A stretch of DNA of 64,000 bases from Thermothielavioides terrestris NRRL 8126 (GCF_000226115.1 NC_016457.1:1860001-1924000); one strand, 5' to 3'. Numbered from the stretch's first letter, positions 11,401-25,483 are shown. Notes: generated by a model from the letters alone, not told the origin. Numbers and translations are program-made.

Positions 11401-11751
11401 CACCTACGCACCCACCTTTTCCAGCGTATACGACATTCATCCCACAGAACCGCGTATATCTGTTGCGACTTGGCTTAGCGGCGTATTCGTAAGTATTTAC
11501 TAATCCGTTACCTCTTTTCTAGGCTTTTCCTAGGCGATTAGAGCGAGTCTAACGGGTATATAGAAGCCGACTACATATTAGAGCAGAATCGCCGCGCCTA
11601 GAAGATAGAAACCTAGGTCCTATACCAACTAAACCGACTAAACGAACTACTCGATAACTATATTGTATATCGCTAACTAAGTCAATTAACGTAACTATAT
11701 ATATACTAGCTTAATCGCTATATATAAGTAGCGATTTTTAACGACTATTAG

Positions 11752-13030
11752 ATGCCTTCTACGCTTTTGGACGACGAAGCGGACTCGCCTCTACTATCCG
11801 TCGAAGTGGATAAAGACGTCTAATATAGCGATACCCTCTATAAGCTGCTTATATCTACGTCGACTACTATAGCGATAGACGTATAAGAGGAAGATAACGA
11901 AGCTAAAGATATAGCTATAGAAGTATAAAGAGAGGGGAACGAAGGTGGTGAAATAAAGGTCTTAGTGGACATCTTTATAAAGGACGTTATCCTCGAAGCT
12001 ATATAAAACTTTCCTAAGCCTACGAAGTATATATAGGACCTACTAAAGTTTAAAGTATATAGCGATTTATAATAATAATAGGACACTAATGCTAATATAC
12101 CTATAGGTGGTCTATAATATTTATTTGTAGATGGATCCTTATAACCTAGATAAGTACTATAATATTAACTTTGACTATATAACTAACTTTAAATCTCTAC
12201 TAATATAAATTATAGGCAACGATCTTAATAATAGCGAATATAAGTATTACGATAAAGGTCTAGGCTTATATATAAACTATATTGTATTATAGGACAATAT
12301 AGGTAATAGCTACTATATTAGCTACTACTATAACTTAGATAGCACTAGGTATAGCTATTTTAAATGAAGTAGTAAGTATAGTCCTCCTAATATATCTGCA
12401 ATATACTTCGTAGCTAATATATATATAATAGAGTTGGAGATACCTTGTAAACGCTATATTGTAAAGGATTTAACTTCCCCCTCTCCCTCTCTACCTCCCT
12501 CTTAGCCGATACCTAAGCTATATAAGCATTATACTACGCTTATAAAGCGTAAGTCGGAGCTCAAAGTGGTTATCTCCTCTAAGCGTTTACGCCCTATAAT
12601 AGATACATTATCTTCTATTAGCTTTTAACAATTTAACGACCTATATATACTTTCGTAGCCTACTCCCTATACGATAGTAGCTCCTATTGTATACCCTGTT
12701 CTAAAAGATAAGTTTACGCCCCTTGTCTATAACGGTCGTTATAGGGCTGGAAAGAAGGCTATACGCCTATTGAATAACAACCTTGCTACGCCTACTTATT
12801 ACAGTTTACGTTACCTAAGAGAGGATAGACGCTACGCTATATATAGCGAACTTATAAACCCTATTAAACGCGTTAACTGCTATATCGAGCTTATTTACAA
12901 GCTCTTTCTATACTTGTCTACGAAAGAAGAGTAGACCTTTGTAGAAGCTCTTAGAGATATAGCTAACCTATTTAATATATCTATAGTAGACAAACTATAG
13001 AGGAAAGAGATATGATTAGCGAACGTGAAT
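11752..13030 (+). pseudogene. RIP-decayed reading frames of unknown element
   Basis: From an ATG at 11752 (MPSTLLDDEADSPLL) a reading frame can be followed for over 300 bases with only TAG/TAA interruptions; a second stretch starts at ATG 12131 (MDPYNLDKYYN), and a third runs over about 12500-13020 in a Lys/Arg/Tyr-rich frame. All look like former coding sequence of a mobile element left of the retrotransposon. I cannot assign them to a family. Confidence 0.45.
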
Positions 13031-13138
13031 TATAACGAATCTACTTAACAAGTCTATAAAGGATATACTATAGAGGAGAGAAATGTATTTACTAGCTATA
13101 GGTATAAAGCATTATATACCTAGAGCGTAAGAATCTAG

Positions 13139-13300
13139 AATAGCGTTGTATATATAGAATATAGGAATCTAGAATAGCGTTATATACCTTGGCTACAATA
13201 GCGTTATATACCTAGACTATAGGAATCTAGAATAGCGTTATATACCTTAGTCGCGATAGCGTTGTATACCTAGACTATAGGAATTTAAAATAGCGTTTAA
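13139..13300 (+). repeat. Tandem repeat with alternating 34/24-bp spacing
   Basis: The core AATAGCGTTATATA (or a one-base variant) recurs at 13139, 13173, 13197, 13231, 13255 and 13289, giving spacings of 34, 24, 34, 24 and 34, so a 58-bp higher-order unit in almost three copies. The alternate interval carries TAGACTATAGGAATCTAG-type sequence. Confidence 0.85.
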
Positions 13301-14988
13301 CATAGGTGCAAAGCATTAGTTAGTATATAGTACACCTCGACTACAACAATCTATAATAGTATTTAACAACTATATTATAATATTAGTACCTCTAGGTATA
13401 CAATGTTTATAAGCTTCTTGCTCTACCCCCCTAAATCCAATAAGTATATATAAACATTATAAATATCTATAACCTAAGATATAGCTATATAAAATTAGCT
13501 ATAAGAAAATATAGGCTCTCGAAAATCAACACCAATATAAGAAAAAGACTACCTCTGAGACTTATTAATAGTTATTGTAAAGTAGAGGCGAACTAGAAAC
13601 TGCCTATAAACAATAATATAAGGAAAGTCCTCCTCTAAAGAACTTAACTTAATTTTTAGAATTATCTACAACTGCCTAGTAAAGTTACCTATTAAGATTT
13701 ACCCTTTAATAATAAATAAAGCAAGCTGAGTTACAACTAGCCAAGTCCCATTGTAGAGCCTACTACTAGGGTCAAGGTTTCAAAATAAAAGAATAGAGGC
13801 TCCAACCTTTAAAGTTAGGATAGTAGATAGAATAGAAGTAAAGTCTAAGGAAAATAAAAAATTAGGAGATAATATAGAAGCGTTAAAATCCTTACTATTA
13901 GGAGGGTTTTCTACCTCGTTAATAGAGAGATACTAAGTTTCCTAACCTAGAACTAAAGAAATAACAGCTATATTAATAGAACTTATAGTTGCGTTGCAAA
14001 GGCAAAGAATTACTTAGTTTATAAACACTGTTAAGTCCATTGTAGTATATTTAAGCAAATATATAGGATAGACCTAATCAACTAACTACTCCTATATAGA
14101 ATAAAGTGTAAAGGGGGAGAGGGGATTAATAGAGCTATAGAAGTAAGGATTATAACTTAGATCCTACAACCAACTTATAAAAGTATAGTTGTCAATATTA
14201 GCTCCCTATACTTATATATTCTCTATTAATCTCTAGACCTATAGCTAAGGCCAAATAGGCTAGTTCTATAGACAGGCTTAAATAATGTAACACTTGTCAC
14301 TATTATAAATAATAGGTAGGATTTATATAAAGTCCCCCCCTAATACAATTGGAACTCCTTTAAATAGGCTATTATAGTTATAAATGTTTTATAATATACA
14401 ATCTATAGCTTCGAAGTAGTAGCGGTACTACATTGGAACCTTGTCTTAGATAATAAGCTTAGTATATTACAAAAGAGTCGTAAGCTAAGTATTCTTCTAG
14501 ACTATGTAAGTACTAGCGTTCATAATGTCGATCAGAATTTTAGAACGGCTATAAGAAGTGCGGCTACTATCGAGAAGGAGAGCTGTAATACTAGAAGAAG
14601 CAACGTAAAGGACGATATACCTTTATAAATAGAAGAAAGAAGAGAGACAACAATATAAAAAGGTTTTACTAGTCCTACTAGCGCCTTAGATAAAAAAATA
14701 GGCTATTTTAAAGTGTAAGTCGACTATAGCTATAATCTCTATAAAGAGAGCTATTTAGCTAACGTTTAACTAAGATCGAATACTTATAAAGAGGGCCTTC
14801 TACTATTAATAGTTGTAACTAAGCTCTACCTATAATAGAGGGTTCTACTCTATATTCTCCTAACGGTAATAAATAGTTGGTAAACTAAAGTCAGCTAAAC
14901 ACTTGTCGCTATTAGCTAGTAGCTAATTTAATAAAAAGAGCCTAAAGTCGAAATATAGTTCTTCTAAGTCTAGTAGAACATCTATAAT

Positions 14989-17418
14989 ATGTTCAAAGCA
15001 GTATAGAAGATTATTATAAAAGGAATTATAAAATTATAATTATAGCGCTACTAGGTCTACAATGTCGTTAGTAAGAAGGCTAATAGCAAAAAGCTTACAA
15101 AGGGTATACTCTATTTACTAGTTTATAGCCTCGTCGAAGTATATAATCTAGCTTTAATTAGAGTTAAGTAGGCTAGCTACAATATATATAGCTCGAAAGG
15201 TAGAATATTTATAGCTATTTATAGTCTATAAATAAGTAAACGACTAAGCGCTAGGGACTAAACAAAGAAGAAGACGAAGAAAATACCGCTTACCTATAGA
15301 AGGAGGAATATAGTGTATACGCCTAATAGCAGTGCTATAGATATAGGGCTTCTACTCCTATAACCGCTTATCCTAGACAAAGTACAAAGGAAAATCAATA
15401 TAGAGGATATTACGAATATCCTTATAGGCTACGTTGTAAGTAAAGAATACTTCTAGCTCTATAGTTCTACGTTCTAACGCTTTTATAAGCTCCTTAGGAG
15501 TACTATCTACCTAGAAAACAACGTATTGCTAATACTTAAGATAGACTAGAAGGCGATAAATAGAGGGGAACTTGTAATAGGTATAAAATTCGAAGAGCTA
15601 TACAACCGCCTCTACTAGGCTAATATACTAACATTGCAAATAGGTATCAACCTTATTAAGCTAATTACTTATAGAGAGTTGAACTGTCGACTAATTAGTC
15701 CCCTTATAAATATACTTATATATATACTTAATAGACTTTATAGATATATAAATCTCTATATTGATATAGGTAGTATATTTACGAGAGAGATAAGGGTTAT
15801 AAAGTATAACCCAACAGTTGTCAAGTTGCACTTTATAGCTATTGACCTTATAAATAACTATTTGCCCAGTGTCTTGATAGCAATAGATAGGATACCTATT
15901 TTCTAGGATGATAGTCTCCTTTATAAACGCCTTTAGAAAGTGCTTCGAATAGCTTATAACCTCTATATATAGGTTACGAACTATATAAAAAGAGGTAGGG
16001 TTATCTAAACTATATAGCCTATAAATTATATTGCTTGCAATAACAGTCTATAATTGGCTATTAGAATCCTTTACCTCTATTGGAAGCTTAGCCTAAATAA
16101 CGTAGTCGACGTTAACAAGCGTAAGAAACAGACGTATAGACTCTCGTAAAAGGAAAAGCAAGATATAGCGGTATAGGAGCCTACGCTTCTAGTATTTAAT
16201 AGTCTAAACAATGCTTATAAACTCGCTAAATAGGTTGCTATACTAAAGCTTATAAAGGATAGCTTAGTACTTAAGCTCAAAGATATAGCCAACAATGTTA
16301 GAGCGGTCTACTATAGTCTAGTCTAGAAGAAGCTTTCATTAGATCTCTACCTAGTTTAGGTTAGCTATAACTATAATAAATAAAGTAGAATAACCTAGCT
16401 TATAGATAATAGCTATTGAATCCTAATAGCATTGAGCAATAAAGTATAGGCCTCTAATATAGCTTGTAGATAGGATAATTCGCTATCTAAACTTATAAGC
16501 ATTGCTATTACCTAGTTATAGCTAGTCCTATATTCCTTAGTATAGTTCTATATATAGTTCCTTCTAGTTGTTATAAATCTAATATAGCTTTTACTAATCG
16601 CTTATAGCCTAGAGGTCTACTAAGAACTATTAGAACAACTAGCGAAAAAGGAAAGGCGTTTAGCTATAACCTATATAAGGATATAATAGGTACCGATACT
16701 ACTGTCTAAACTTAATACTTAGTTAAGTATAGCCCTGCCCTTAGCCATTATAGAGCTATAAGCCTTAGTAAAAGCTAGGATCTCTAAATAGAAACATCAA
16801 AGGATAGGCCAATAGGAGATAAGCAAGGTAATGTAGGTAAATATAGTGCTAGGCCTATATAGAGCCGTCGTCTAAGCGGTATATAAGGACAATATTACGA
16901 AAATTAGGCTCTAAATTCTCCTCTAAAATAAGAATAGCTACCTTATCTATTATTAGTAGGTTTTTACAACGACGGTTATAACTATAGCTATAATCTATAA
17001 CTAAATGTAACTAAGGTATAATTGCGACTTGCGATATAGCTAGGCTCTAAAGAAAGCGCTCCCTTATAGTTAAATAGATATAAATAAAGGGGTTATATCG
17101 ATAGAGAAAGTCTATAAAGCGTAATATAAAATTATAATTAAAGTCTATAAAGAAGAAAGTTCAATATATAATAGTAGCCTACGAATTATAAAAAAAAAGC
17201 TAAGTATACTAAGGAGGCTCTTTAGGCACCTCTATAAAAGGGCTAGCGGTATAGTATAGGGCGCTATAGATTTGAAAATCTATAGGCCTACTACTATAAA
17301 CATTATATATAGTTTAATTTATAGAAATAGAAGTAAATATAAAAGCCAAATTATAACGACGAAGATAATTATAAAAATAGGACCTTCGAGGATCTTATAT
17401 ATATAATAGGTGGTTAAG
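14989..17418 (+). pseudogene. Long RIP-decayed ORF interrupted by the retrotransposon
   Basis: From ATG 14989 to the insertion point at 17418 one frame can be followed for about 810 codons. Interruptions are TAG/TAA apart from a single TGA at 16417, and no indel is needed. A stop-free part lies at 15634-15906. The coding potential resumes in phase immediately after the 3' LTR (28010 onward) when the retrotransposon and one TTAAG copy are removed, so this was a larger gene, probably of another mobile element. Residue content is Lys/Ile/Leu/Gln/Tyr-rich; I do not recognise a transposase or reverse transcriptase motif. Confidence 0.55.
17414..17418. repeat. Target-site duplication TTAAG (left copy)
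   Basis: TTAAG directly precedes the first base of the 5' LTR and recurs at 28005-28009 directly after the 3' LTR. A 5-bp duplication is the normal footprint of a Ty3/gypsy integrase, and it fixes both element ends. Confidence 0.92.
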
Positions 17419-17667
17419 TGTCACATACAACTGTGGCAAGGGCACCTATGACCACACCGTGGTCAGGGGTGACGAGCGTTCTTTTAAAAAAGGGAACCTC
17501 GCCCACAACCCCTTTGTAGAACAGTAGACTATATCAATATACTTTTGTGATATATACTAGTATTTAGGAGTGCCGCCTTATTAGCTAACGAGGCTAAGAG
17601 GCATTGATCTTTCTTACCCTTATACGTTTATCGCTAGATGGTCACTGAGCACTATCTATATATAACA
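17419..17667 (+). repeat. 5' LTR (249 bp)
   Basis: Starts TGTCACATACAACTG and ends TATATAACA. It aligns end to end with 27756-28004 without gaps. By hand count the two differ at about 31 positions, all of them transitions. An inner inverted repeat GACCAC/GTGGTC lies about 30 bases from the start. The LTRs retain many CA and TG dinucleotides, so they are much less RIP-damaged than the interior. Confidence 0.93.
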
Positions 17668-17669
17668 AG

Positions 17670-17684
17670 TGGTGCCTACTAACG
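17670..17684 (+). other. Putative minus-strand primer-binding site
   Basis: Two bases after the 5' LTR the sequence TGGTGCCTACTAACG begins with TGG, the complement of a tRNA CCA end. It implies a primer tRNA ending in GGCACCA, but the tRNA species cannot be named without a search. Confidence 0.6.
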
Positions 17685-17899
17685 ATTTAAACCTATTCGC
17701 TTTCTGTTGAGGGGAGCTAAGTTCGGATTAGGAGACATTACAAATTACATCTAATAAGTTGTATAGAGCAACGTCTAAGGCAGATAATGCTCCTTTGTAA
17801 AGGAGTAAGCTTCGGAGTATACGATCTATAACGAACTAGTTTACAACCTAGCTACTATTATTTTAGTACTAAGCATTTACAAGGAGTTAGAAGCTAGAT

Positions 17900-20450
17900 G
17901 GATTTAAGCCTTATAAACGCCAACGTCTATAGGGATATATAGTAGATACTTAAGTTTATTAAGGACTTCGAGGTTACCTACAACGTCTAATAGGTAACCG
18001 CTATTAATCTTTGAGAACTCTAATACCTAGAAGCTATAGTATTACTTAAAGAGGTATTAGAAGGAGACGTCTATACCTAATAATATACCGAAACACTATA
18101 CATTATAGAGTATCCTCCCTCTTAGATATTTAACAATTATATTCTTTACATCTACCTTATAACTATTAGGTATAAAGTCTAAGTAGCTATTAGTAAGAAC
18201 CTTATCCTAGACTCTAGGATCGAAGATATTGTCTTAGAGACTAAGGACTTAACCTAAAAAACGCTAGAGACTTTAGTACTAGAGAGTTAGGGACTATTAG
18301 AGACCCCAAAGCCTTAGAGGACCGACGATTAGTAATTAGAACTAGCTATACCGTTAGAAACATTAGTAAAAACTAGATATAATCCAACTAAGAACTAGCT
18401 AGCAACTCTACTAAGCCTAACCTTCTAAGAGCAACTAGAAACCTAGGATATATTAACTATTCTTTAATAGGGATATAAAACCTATACCGTTAATAGCTAT
18501 AATCTTGGTAGATACTACTAAGGACTATAAAGAGGATTATAGGATCTACCGCCTTAGAACCGACAACCTAAAGAAGAAGACCTATTATCTTCGATAGCTT
18601 AGCTGATCGGTACTTTCGACTAAGTTCCCTAGCCGTTGCTATAGACGCCTAGCCAACTATCCTAATATCTATCTAGGCTTCCTAGACTAGGTATAGTTAT
18701 TTAGAACCTTAGAATAGAATATATAAATAGTTTAGTCGATTCTAATGTCTTTTTACTATTCTAAGAGATACTAAGCTTGCTATATAGATAAGTAGCTAGA
18801 CCTTCTAGACAAGGAGCTAGACCCTCTAGACAAGTAGCTAGAGCTATAGATATCTAAGCCGCTTTCGCTATATAAGACTTTCTTACCTAGATAGCTAGAA
18901 TAATAGAGAACCTAAACATTATAATCGAAAAGGCGAATAGAGCTATAGGTATAGAAGACTATTAGCCTAAAACTAAGGACGGAAGCACTATATCTTTATA
19001 ATTGTCTATACCTATATCGAAATAGAAGATTTAGGACATTAGTCTCTTTTAGCTAGATATAGAGAACGAGGCTAAGGAACCCTAGGACCTATAGTATAAT
19101 AAATAGTAGCTATACTATAGGGACGTTAACCTTTGGGTTAAGTAGGTAGATTAGGTTATTAGATACTATTTAATAAGAGAAGAGACTCTATATATAGAGA
19201 TATAGACTCTACTTTAAGGATTAGCGTTATAATAGTATAAATAGTAGCTCTCTACTATAGAAAAGGTAGTACTGACTATATCTATAAAAGTATAGACTAA
19301 ACGTTTAAAAAAGGAGTTTAGTATTAAGAGATATAAAGTAGAGAAATAGCTAAATAAAAACTAGTATACTATAAGGGACAACTATAAAGATAAGTTAGTT
19401 TAGAAATTTACTATAGAATACTTTAAATATATATATATTTAGGGAGATACTACTAAGGAGTAACGTCTAATACATTTATATAACTACCTTTATTTAGAAC
19501 TTCGCTAGCTATACTTTAAACTAGATATAACTATAGAGATAGGCGTATTCCTTAGTATTCTCGATACTAAAGTATATATTGTTAGAGATAAGCTCCACTA
19601 GGACGTTGCTAAGGGCTATATTATTGGCTATAGTCCTATTGCTAATAATATAGATATAGAGTACAACGACGAAGGACGAGGAGACGATTAGAAGGATAGT
19701 AGAGCCTTTTAAATAGGAAGAGGTAGAAGAGGATATTACGATCCTTAGAGAAGAGATAAGGACAAACCTTAGCGACTTAGAAACAATTGATATAGAGATA
19801 GTAACTAAGTACGACTATTCAGTAATTGAAACTTCTATAGTACAACTAGATATAAAAGAGGATATTGACTATTCAACGATTATAGAGAAGGACTTAGACT
19901 ATTCAATAGTTAGAGAAGAGGCGATAATAGCAACTGAGGAAGATTGCCTCGACCTCGACGACTTTAATAGATTTAGATATATATATATAAAAAGTAGTTT
20001 GAAGATAGTACCTTCTTATACTATAGCGAGATTATAGTAATAGGAGACGACGAAGACGCTAACCTTTACTATAAAATGCTAGAGAAGACTAAGTACGTTC
20101 TTGTCGACAAATACGACATTGAAGCTAAGGACGAGGAATTAAAAGACGAAAAAGCCGATAGTTCTTACTACTTATATTATACCTTTCGCTAGCCTAGACT
20201 AAGCTAGAACAAACTACTATAACAACTCCTATAGATTTAGTAATATACTATCTATAGTAGAGTCTTTATAATATATTATAAGCTTTTTAAATATATAGCT
20301 AACGATAGCGACGAAGATAAGTATAAACCTATATAACTTTGAATAGACCGTTAGTATAACCTTAGTAACAACGAAGATGAGTTTGATAGTAAAGATATAA
20401 ACTTTATACTGACCGAAGGACAGATTGTAGAAGCGTAGCTATATATACTG
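17900..20450 (+). pseudogene. gag-like region, decayed
   Basis: The stretch between the primer-binding site and the protease holds Glu/Lys/Asp-rich coding-like frames broken by many TAG/TAA codons. Position argues for gag. No zinc knuckle can be identified with confidence, and frame changes were not resolved. Confidence 0.5.
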
Positions 20451-20499
20451 CTACTGAAAGCATTGGATAAGTAAGCTATATACCTTATAATTAATATTA

Positions 20500-23400
20500 G
20501 TATAAACCTAGGTAAGCTAGGCACCGAGGTTTACTTCGATATAGGTAGTAATATCAACCTCGTTGATAAGGAGTTTATCTCCAAATAGGCTAAGAACCTA
20601 TGTTAGATTGATGTAAAGCTATACTTTATTAAAGGCGTTGAAGCCTATACCAAAGTTAAGAAGTAAGTTGAGTTTAACTTCTATATTTGAGGAATTGTCT
20701 ATAGTACTAACGTAGACGGTTATTTTACTATAATAGCCGACATTATTGAAGGTTTAAAAGCGAAACTGTTGATTGGAATTAACTTTATACTCTATAATAG
20801 AGTAAAGATTAACCTTAATACGTCTATCTATTACTTTTAGTCCGTCTATAATATAAAGGTGAGGGTATATATAGAATGGAAAAGAACAATCTAGAAAGTG
20901 AAAGCTATAAACATTATAACGGTTATACCTATAATGGAATACTTGATTAAGATTGTATTCGAGTATATAGATACCGATAACGATAATCTAGGTAGCTAGA
21001 AACGTAAGCTCTACTTCGCTTTATACGTCGAAGGTATATTAGACGCCGTTGTAGATATAAAAAGTGTATACTAGGCTATTGTAAGGAACAACATTGCTTG
21101 CCTGATCACTATTGTCGAAGGATAGTGTATTAGACACCTTCTTTAGTATAGCCTAAAGGAGGATATCTAGGCGATAGTATAGAACCTTATATAGTAGACC
21201 TAGGATGACGTTGTAGACAACAAATATATATAGATAACGACGACTATATAATAGAAGCCTAGCGGTAAGGAACTAATGACGAAGATACTAATAGAGGATA
21301 AGTATAAGCTACCTACTAAGCAAGAGTTCTATACGCTATCCTATAGTATTGAGAAACTAGACGATATCCTATATATTAAGTTAGTAGTAGAGGTAAGCGT
21401 CTATAGTAGGGACAAATAGTATATAGAAGAGATAAAGGTACTATTAGACAAGTATAACGTCTTCTATAACTATAGCATTGTCTCTATACTAGAGGATTAG
21501 AAGATAAGAATTCTATTTATCGATAGATAGTAGAATTAGCTTAAGCCTATTTAAGTTTACCCGCTAAGCGCTAAAGACCAAGTGATCGTCGACGAAGAAT
21601 ATAATAAACTATATATATAAGGAAAGATGGACTTTATAGACTAGCCAACCCCTATCGTTTACTTGGTCTTTGTAGTCTACTATATAGTTGCTAAAAAAAC
21701 GAAAGGCAGAGCTATAGTAGACCTTTGGCCCCTAAATACATTGGTGGTACTAGATGTATACCCGTTGCCCAACTAAGACGATATTATAAATATAATAATA
21801 GGTAATATAATCTTTATAGTATTCGACGCCTCTAGATTTTTCTTCTAGCTTCTAGTCGTAGAAGAATACTATAACTATATAGTGGTTATTAGTCCTAGAG
21901 GTTTAGAACGCTTGAACGTTATACTAATAGGATTTAAAAACTCGTTAGCTTTTATATAGCGCTTTATAGACTACTTGTTCTATAAGTATAAGCACTTTGT
22001 ATATACCTATATCGATAACATTATTATCGTTAGTAAGAATATAGAGGAGTACCTCAAGTACGTTAAGACGGTTCTTAATATCCTCGATAAGGTATATATT
22101 TATATTTTAGTAGAAAAATCCTTTATAGCCTACTTGTCAGTAAGACTGTTTAGCTATATAGTCAATGGCGAAAGAGTAGCTAAGATAGACAATAGGATCA
22201 TCGTATTTAAGAAACTCAAGTTCCTTAATACCTTTAAGACCTTAGAGTAGTACCTTAGTATAGCTAGATAGCTATATAAAGGTATTTTATAGTATATAGT
22301 AAAAACGTAGCCTCTATAGGATTGTAAAACTAAGCTCCTTACCTAAGGGAGAGTAAGTGGAGACCTTCCTATCGCTAAGTCGAAGAATACTAGGAAAGCA
22401 TTTACTTCGAACGCTAAATTCGAGTTTATACCAATGGAACTAGAGTCCTTTAGATTGCTATAGGAACATCTATACGAGTAGTACTTTCTATATTATTATT
22501 GTCCTAATAAGCCGCTATTTATTAAGCTCGACGTAAGTGGCAAGGGATATAGAGCAATCGTCTTTCAACTCTATAGCGAATAGGATAGTACTAGTATCCT
22601 TAGCTAAGATATCCTAAGTAGCGAGATCTAGCCTATTATATTCTTGTCCCGCCTAACTTCCAACGTAGAAAGAAAGTATAGGAGTATAGAAGTAGAAGTC
22701 GCTACTATTGTATAGGTAGTTAGGAAGCTCTAAAAAATAGTATAGTTAAACTAATACCCTATAAACATCTTGATAGACTATATAGCAACTAGAGGCATTA
22801 TAAAGTATATATCTCTTACTACTATAGACCTTATAAAGGCTAACCTAAAGCTCGCCAACGCTATAAACTAGCTATCCTAGTTTGACCTTAACATTTTCTA
22901 TATACTAGGAAAGCTTAATGTTGTACTAGACGCTTTATTACGTTTGCCGACCTTTGAGAAAGACGCTTCTAACGAAACCTAAGATACTACTAACGAACTA
23001 GAGGATATTTGGTTCGCTACCTAGATTAATACCAAGGAATACTATACTATAGACATTAGTACCTTTGAACTAGTTATTAGTAACAAGTTTAAAGCTAAGC
23101 TAACTATAGTTTACCCTAACGACCATTAGTATAATAAGATTATTAGGAGTCTCTATAATATAGAAGAACAAGCTAAGAAGATCGCTAAGTAGAGAGAACG
23201 TAAAGAGCGAGAAGGAAAGCTACGAAGAAAGTAGTATCGAAAGCTATAGCTTAGACCCTATAAACTAAAGGACGGTCTCCTCTACTACGTCGACTACGAA
23301 GGAGCGAGGAAGCTTTATATCCCTAGTAGCTATATTAAGAACATTCTTACTATTGTATATAACAATATTTACTACTTTAGTATAGACAATATAATAGTAA

Positions 23401-24740
23401 ACCTCTTAGCATTTACATTTAACTAAAAGTGCTAGATAGTATATAAATACGTTTGGCATTGCCCTATATATAGAGAGAACTAGACTTTAAGAGAACCGAA
23501 GCCTAGAGACCTTTAGCCAATTTAGATACCGCTATAGCCTTTCTATACTATTACTATAGATTTTATCGTCGGTTTACCTACTATACTTTTCGAAGGGACA
23601 TTGTAGTCAATGAAAAAGTATCTAATCCTCAATGCTATATATACTATTACCTATAAGTTTAGTAAGAAGAAGCTTCTTATAGCTAGAAACGACAAAATAT
23701 TAGTAGAGAAATAGGCTATTATAATCTTTAGAGCATTGACGTATATAGATTAGGGACTCCTAGCGTAAATTATTAGCGACTAAGATACTAAGTTTACCTC
23801 TGACCTATAGAAGGAAATCTTTTATATCTTAGGCGTTAGCCTCCTTTTCTCGATAGCCTATTATCCCTAGATAGACAGTTAGTTAGAGAGGACAAACTAG
23901 ACAGTAGAAATCGCTATCTATATAGAAGCTATAGAAAAACTAGGAACGCTATAGCCTCTACTTCTCTTTGCGTTATAGTATAACCTTAATAATATATTTG
24001 TAGTTACTATCGGAAGATCGTTGAACAAGTTGGTATATAGCTTTAAACTACGCTCTATCCTAGATATACTTTACTATAAGAAGGGCACTGTTGCCTCCGC
24101 TAAAGCTATTAGTATCCTTAGATAGTAGTATTAGGAGGAAGCAGTAGAACGGATTGATTATATAGGCGCTATTACAAAGATATATTACAACGATAAGTAT
24201 ATACCTACTAAGTTCGAAGTAGGAGACACTATTTATTTACAACTATATAATGGATACTATCTCCTAGGAAAGCCTAAACGAAAGTGGTCGCTATAGTAGG
24301 TAGGACTATTTAAAATTGTCTATAAAATCGATAGGAACGTCTATAAGCTTAACTTTCTAGCTAGTTAGAAAGTCTATCCTATAGTTTCAGTTTCTTAGTT
24401 ATAGAAACTAGATTAGGGGAAAGACCCCTTTAGCTATAACGTAGAGCCCCCTAGCCCTATAATCGTTGATAGAGACGAGTATTAGGAAATCGAGAGAATT
24501 GTATAACGATATATTATTTAGAGGAATCGAAGACCTAAGGTCGAGTATCTAGTATAATAGAAAGGATTTACTACTAAGGACGACTAGTAGATCCTATATA
24601 TCTAGCTTATTGACAGTGCTAAGGAATTTGTCGAAGAGTATAAAAAGGTATACTCTATCGACTAGGAGAAGGAACACTATAACAAGGGTATTACTACTAA
24701 GGAATAAGAAGAAGTGAAGGAGATTCTTCGATCTTAGAAC
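20500..24740 (+). pseudogene. pol polyprotein remnant (PR-RT-RH-IN-chromodomain)
   Basis: All domains lie in one frame. Protease: DIGS at 20538 (expected DTGS; ACA to ATA is a RIP change). Reverse transcriptase: about 21640-22255, including VFDASSFFFQLL and, from 22008, YIDNI where YxDD is expected. RNase H: LDVSG from about 22521 in the first catalytic block. Integrase: the WHCP zinc-finger half near 23454, a catalytic Asp near 23559 (TIDFIVGLP) and a second near 23770 followed by TKF. Chromodomain: about 24474-24690, with VEYLV before and KGF after two stop codons that probably replace Arg/Gln and Trp. The stop-free section 21975-22250 is the longest intact piece. The element cannot make active Pol. 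Confidence 0.88.
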
Positions 24741-24839
24741 TGAGTTGTCGTCGAGCTACTATAGAGGAAGGGTAGCGACTATTGATAGCTATATTATTAT
24801 TAACTTTTCCTTTCCTTCTTTCCTATTTCTTTCTCTTCC

Positions 24840-25330
24840 TTTCGTTTATTTATACTTTCCTTATTAGAATACGTTTATTTTAGTATATCTATTACCGCTA
24901 TACTACTATTAGATATATAAGCGCTATCCTCTATCTTATAGATCTCTTGGTTTTTCCTCTTTTTACCCTTTACTTAGATATTACTAACGCTTTTAGTTAT
25001 AAAACCGTAGTTATTTAGTTCGTTAAGTACTTTGCTTATCCTAGTTTTCCTATATATAGAGTTGCTATTGACCTTAACCTATAAATGGTTAGAGAAAGCT
25101 ATCCTATTGCTATAAAGGTATAGGGCTTTGAGCCTCGAAGGTATAATGTTCTATTCTCTAGCTATTACTAGATAGCAACATTGTTTATCGGCTATAGGCA
25201 CTATACTATTATTTTTATTTACTTTTAGAACGGCCTAACGTAGGCTACTATAATTTCCTTTCTCTTTATATATTAACCTCAATATATCTATCTTCCTTAA
25301 CAATTCTTTATTATAGTCATTTATATTCAC
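24840..25330 (-). pseudogene. Antisense decayed frame inside the retrotransposon
   Basis: On the minus strand, from about 25330 down to 24840, one frame runs for about 150 codons with only a few TAG/TAA interruptions and no TGA, although the surrounding sequence is full of stops. It is Lys/Asn/Ile-rich and includes RISKVLNELNNYGFITKS, which looks like the recognition part of a winged-helix fold. It lies between pol and the extra sense frame. Whether it was a gene is inference. Confidence 0.35.
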
Positions 25331-25483
25331 TATATAATTGATCGTTAGACCTTCTTATTATTAAGCTATATATATTTATATAAGCTGCTGTTAGTCGATA
25401 TACATTTATACTATATTTGTAAGTCAAGACAATCCGCTATATATTCTTATAGTATCTATATCAACGATAGAGGCAACTATATA

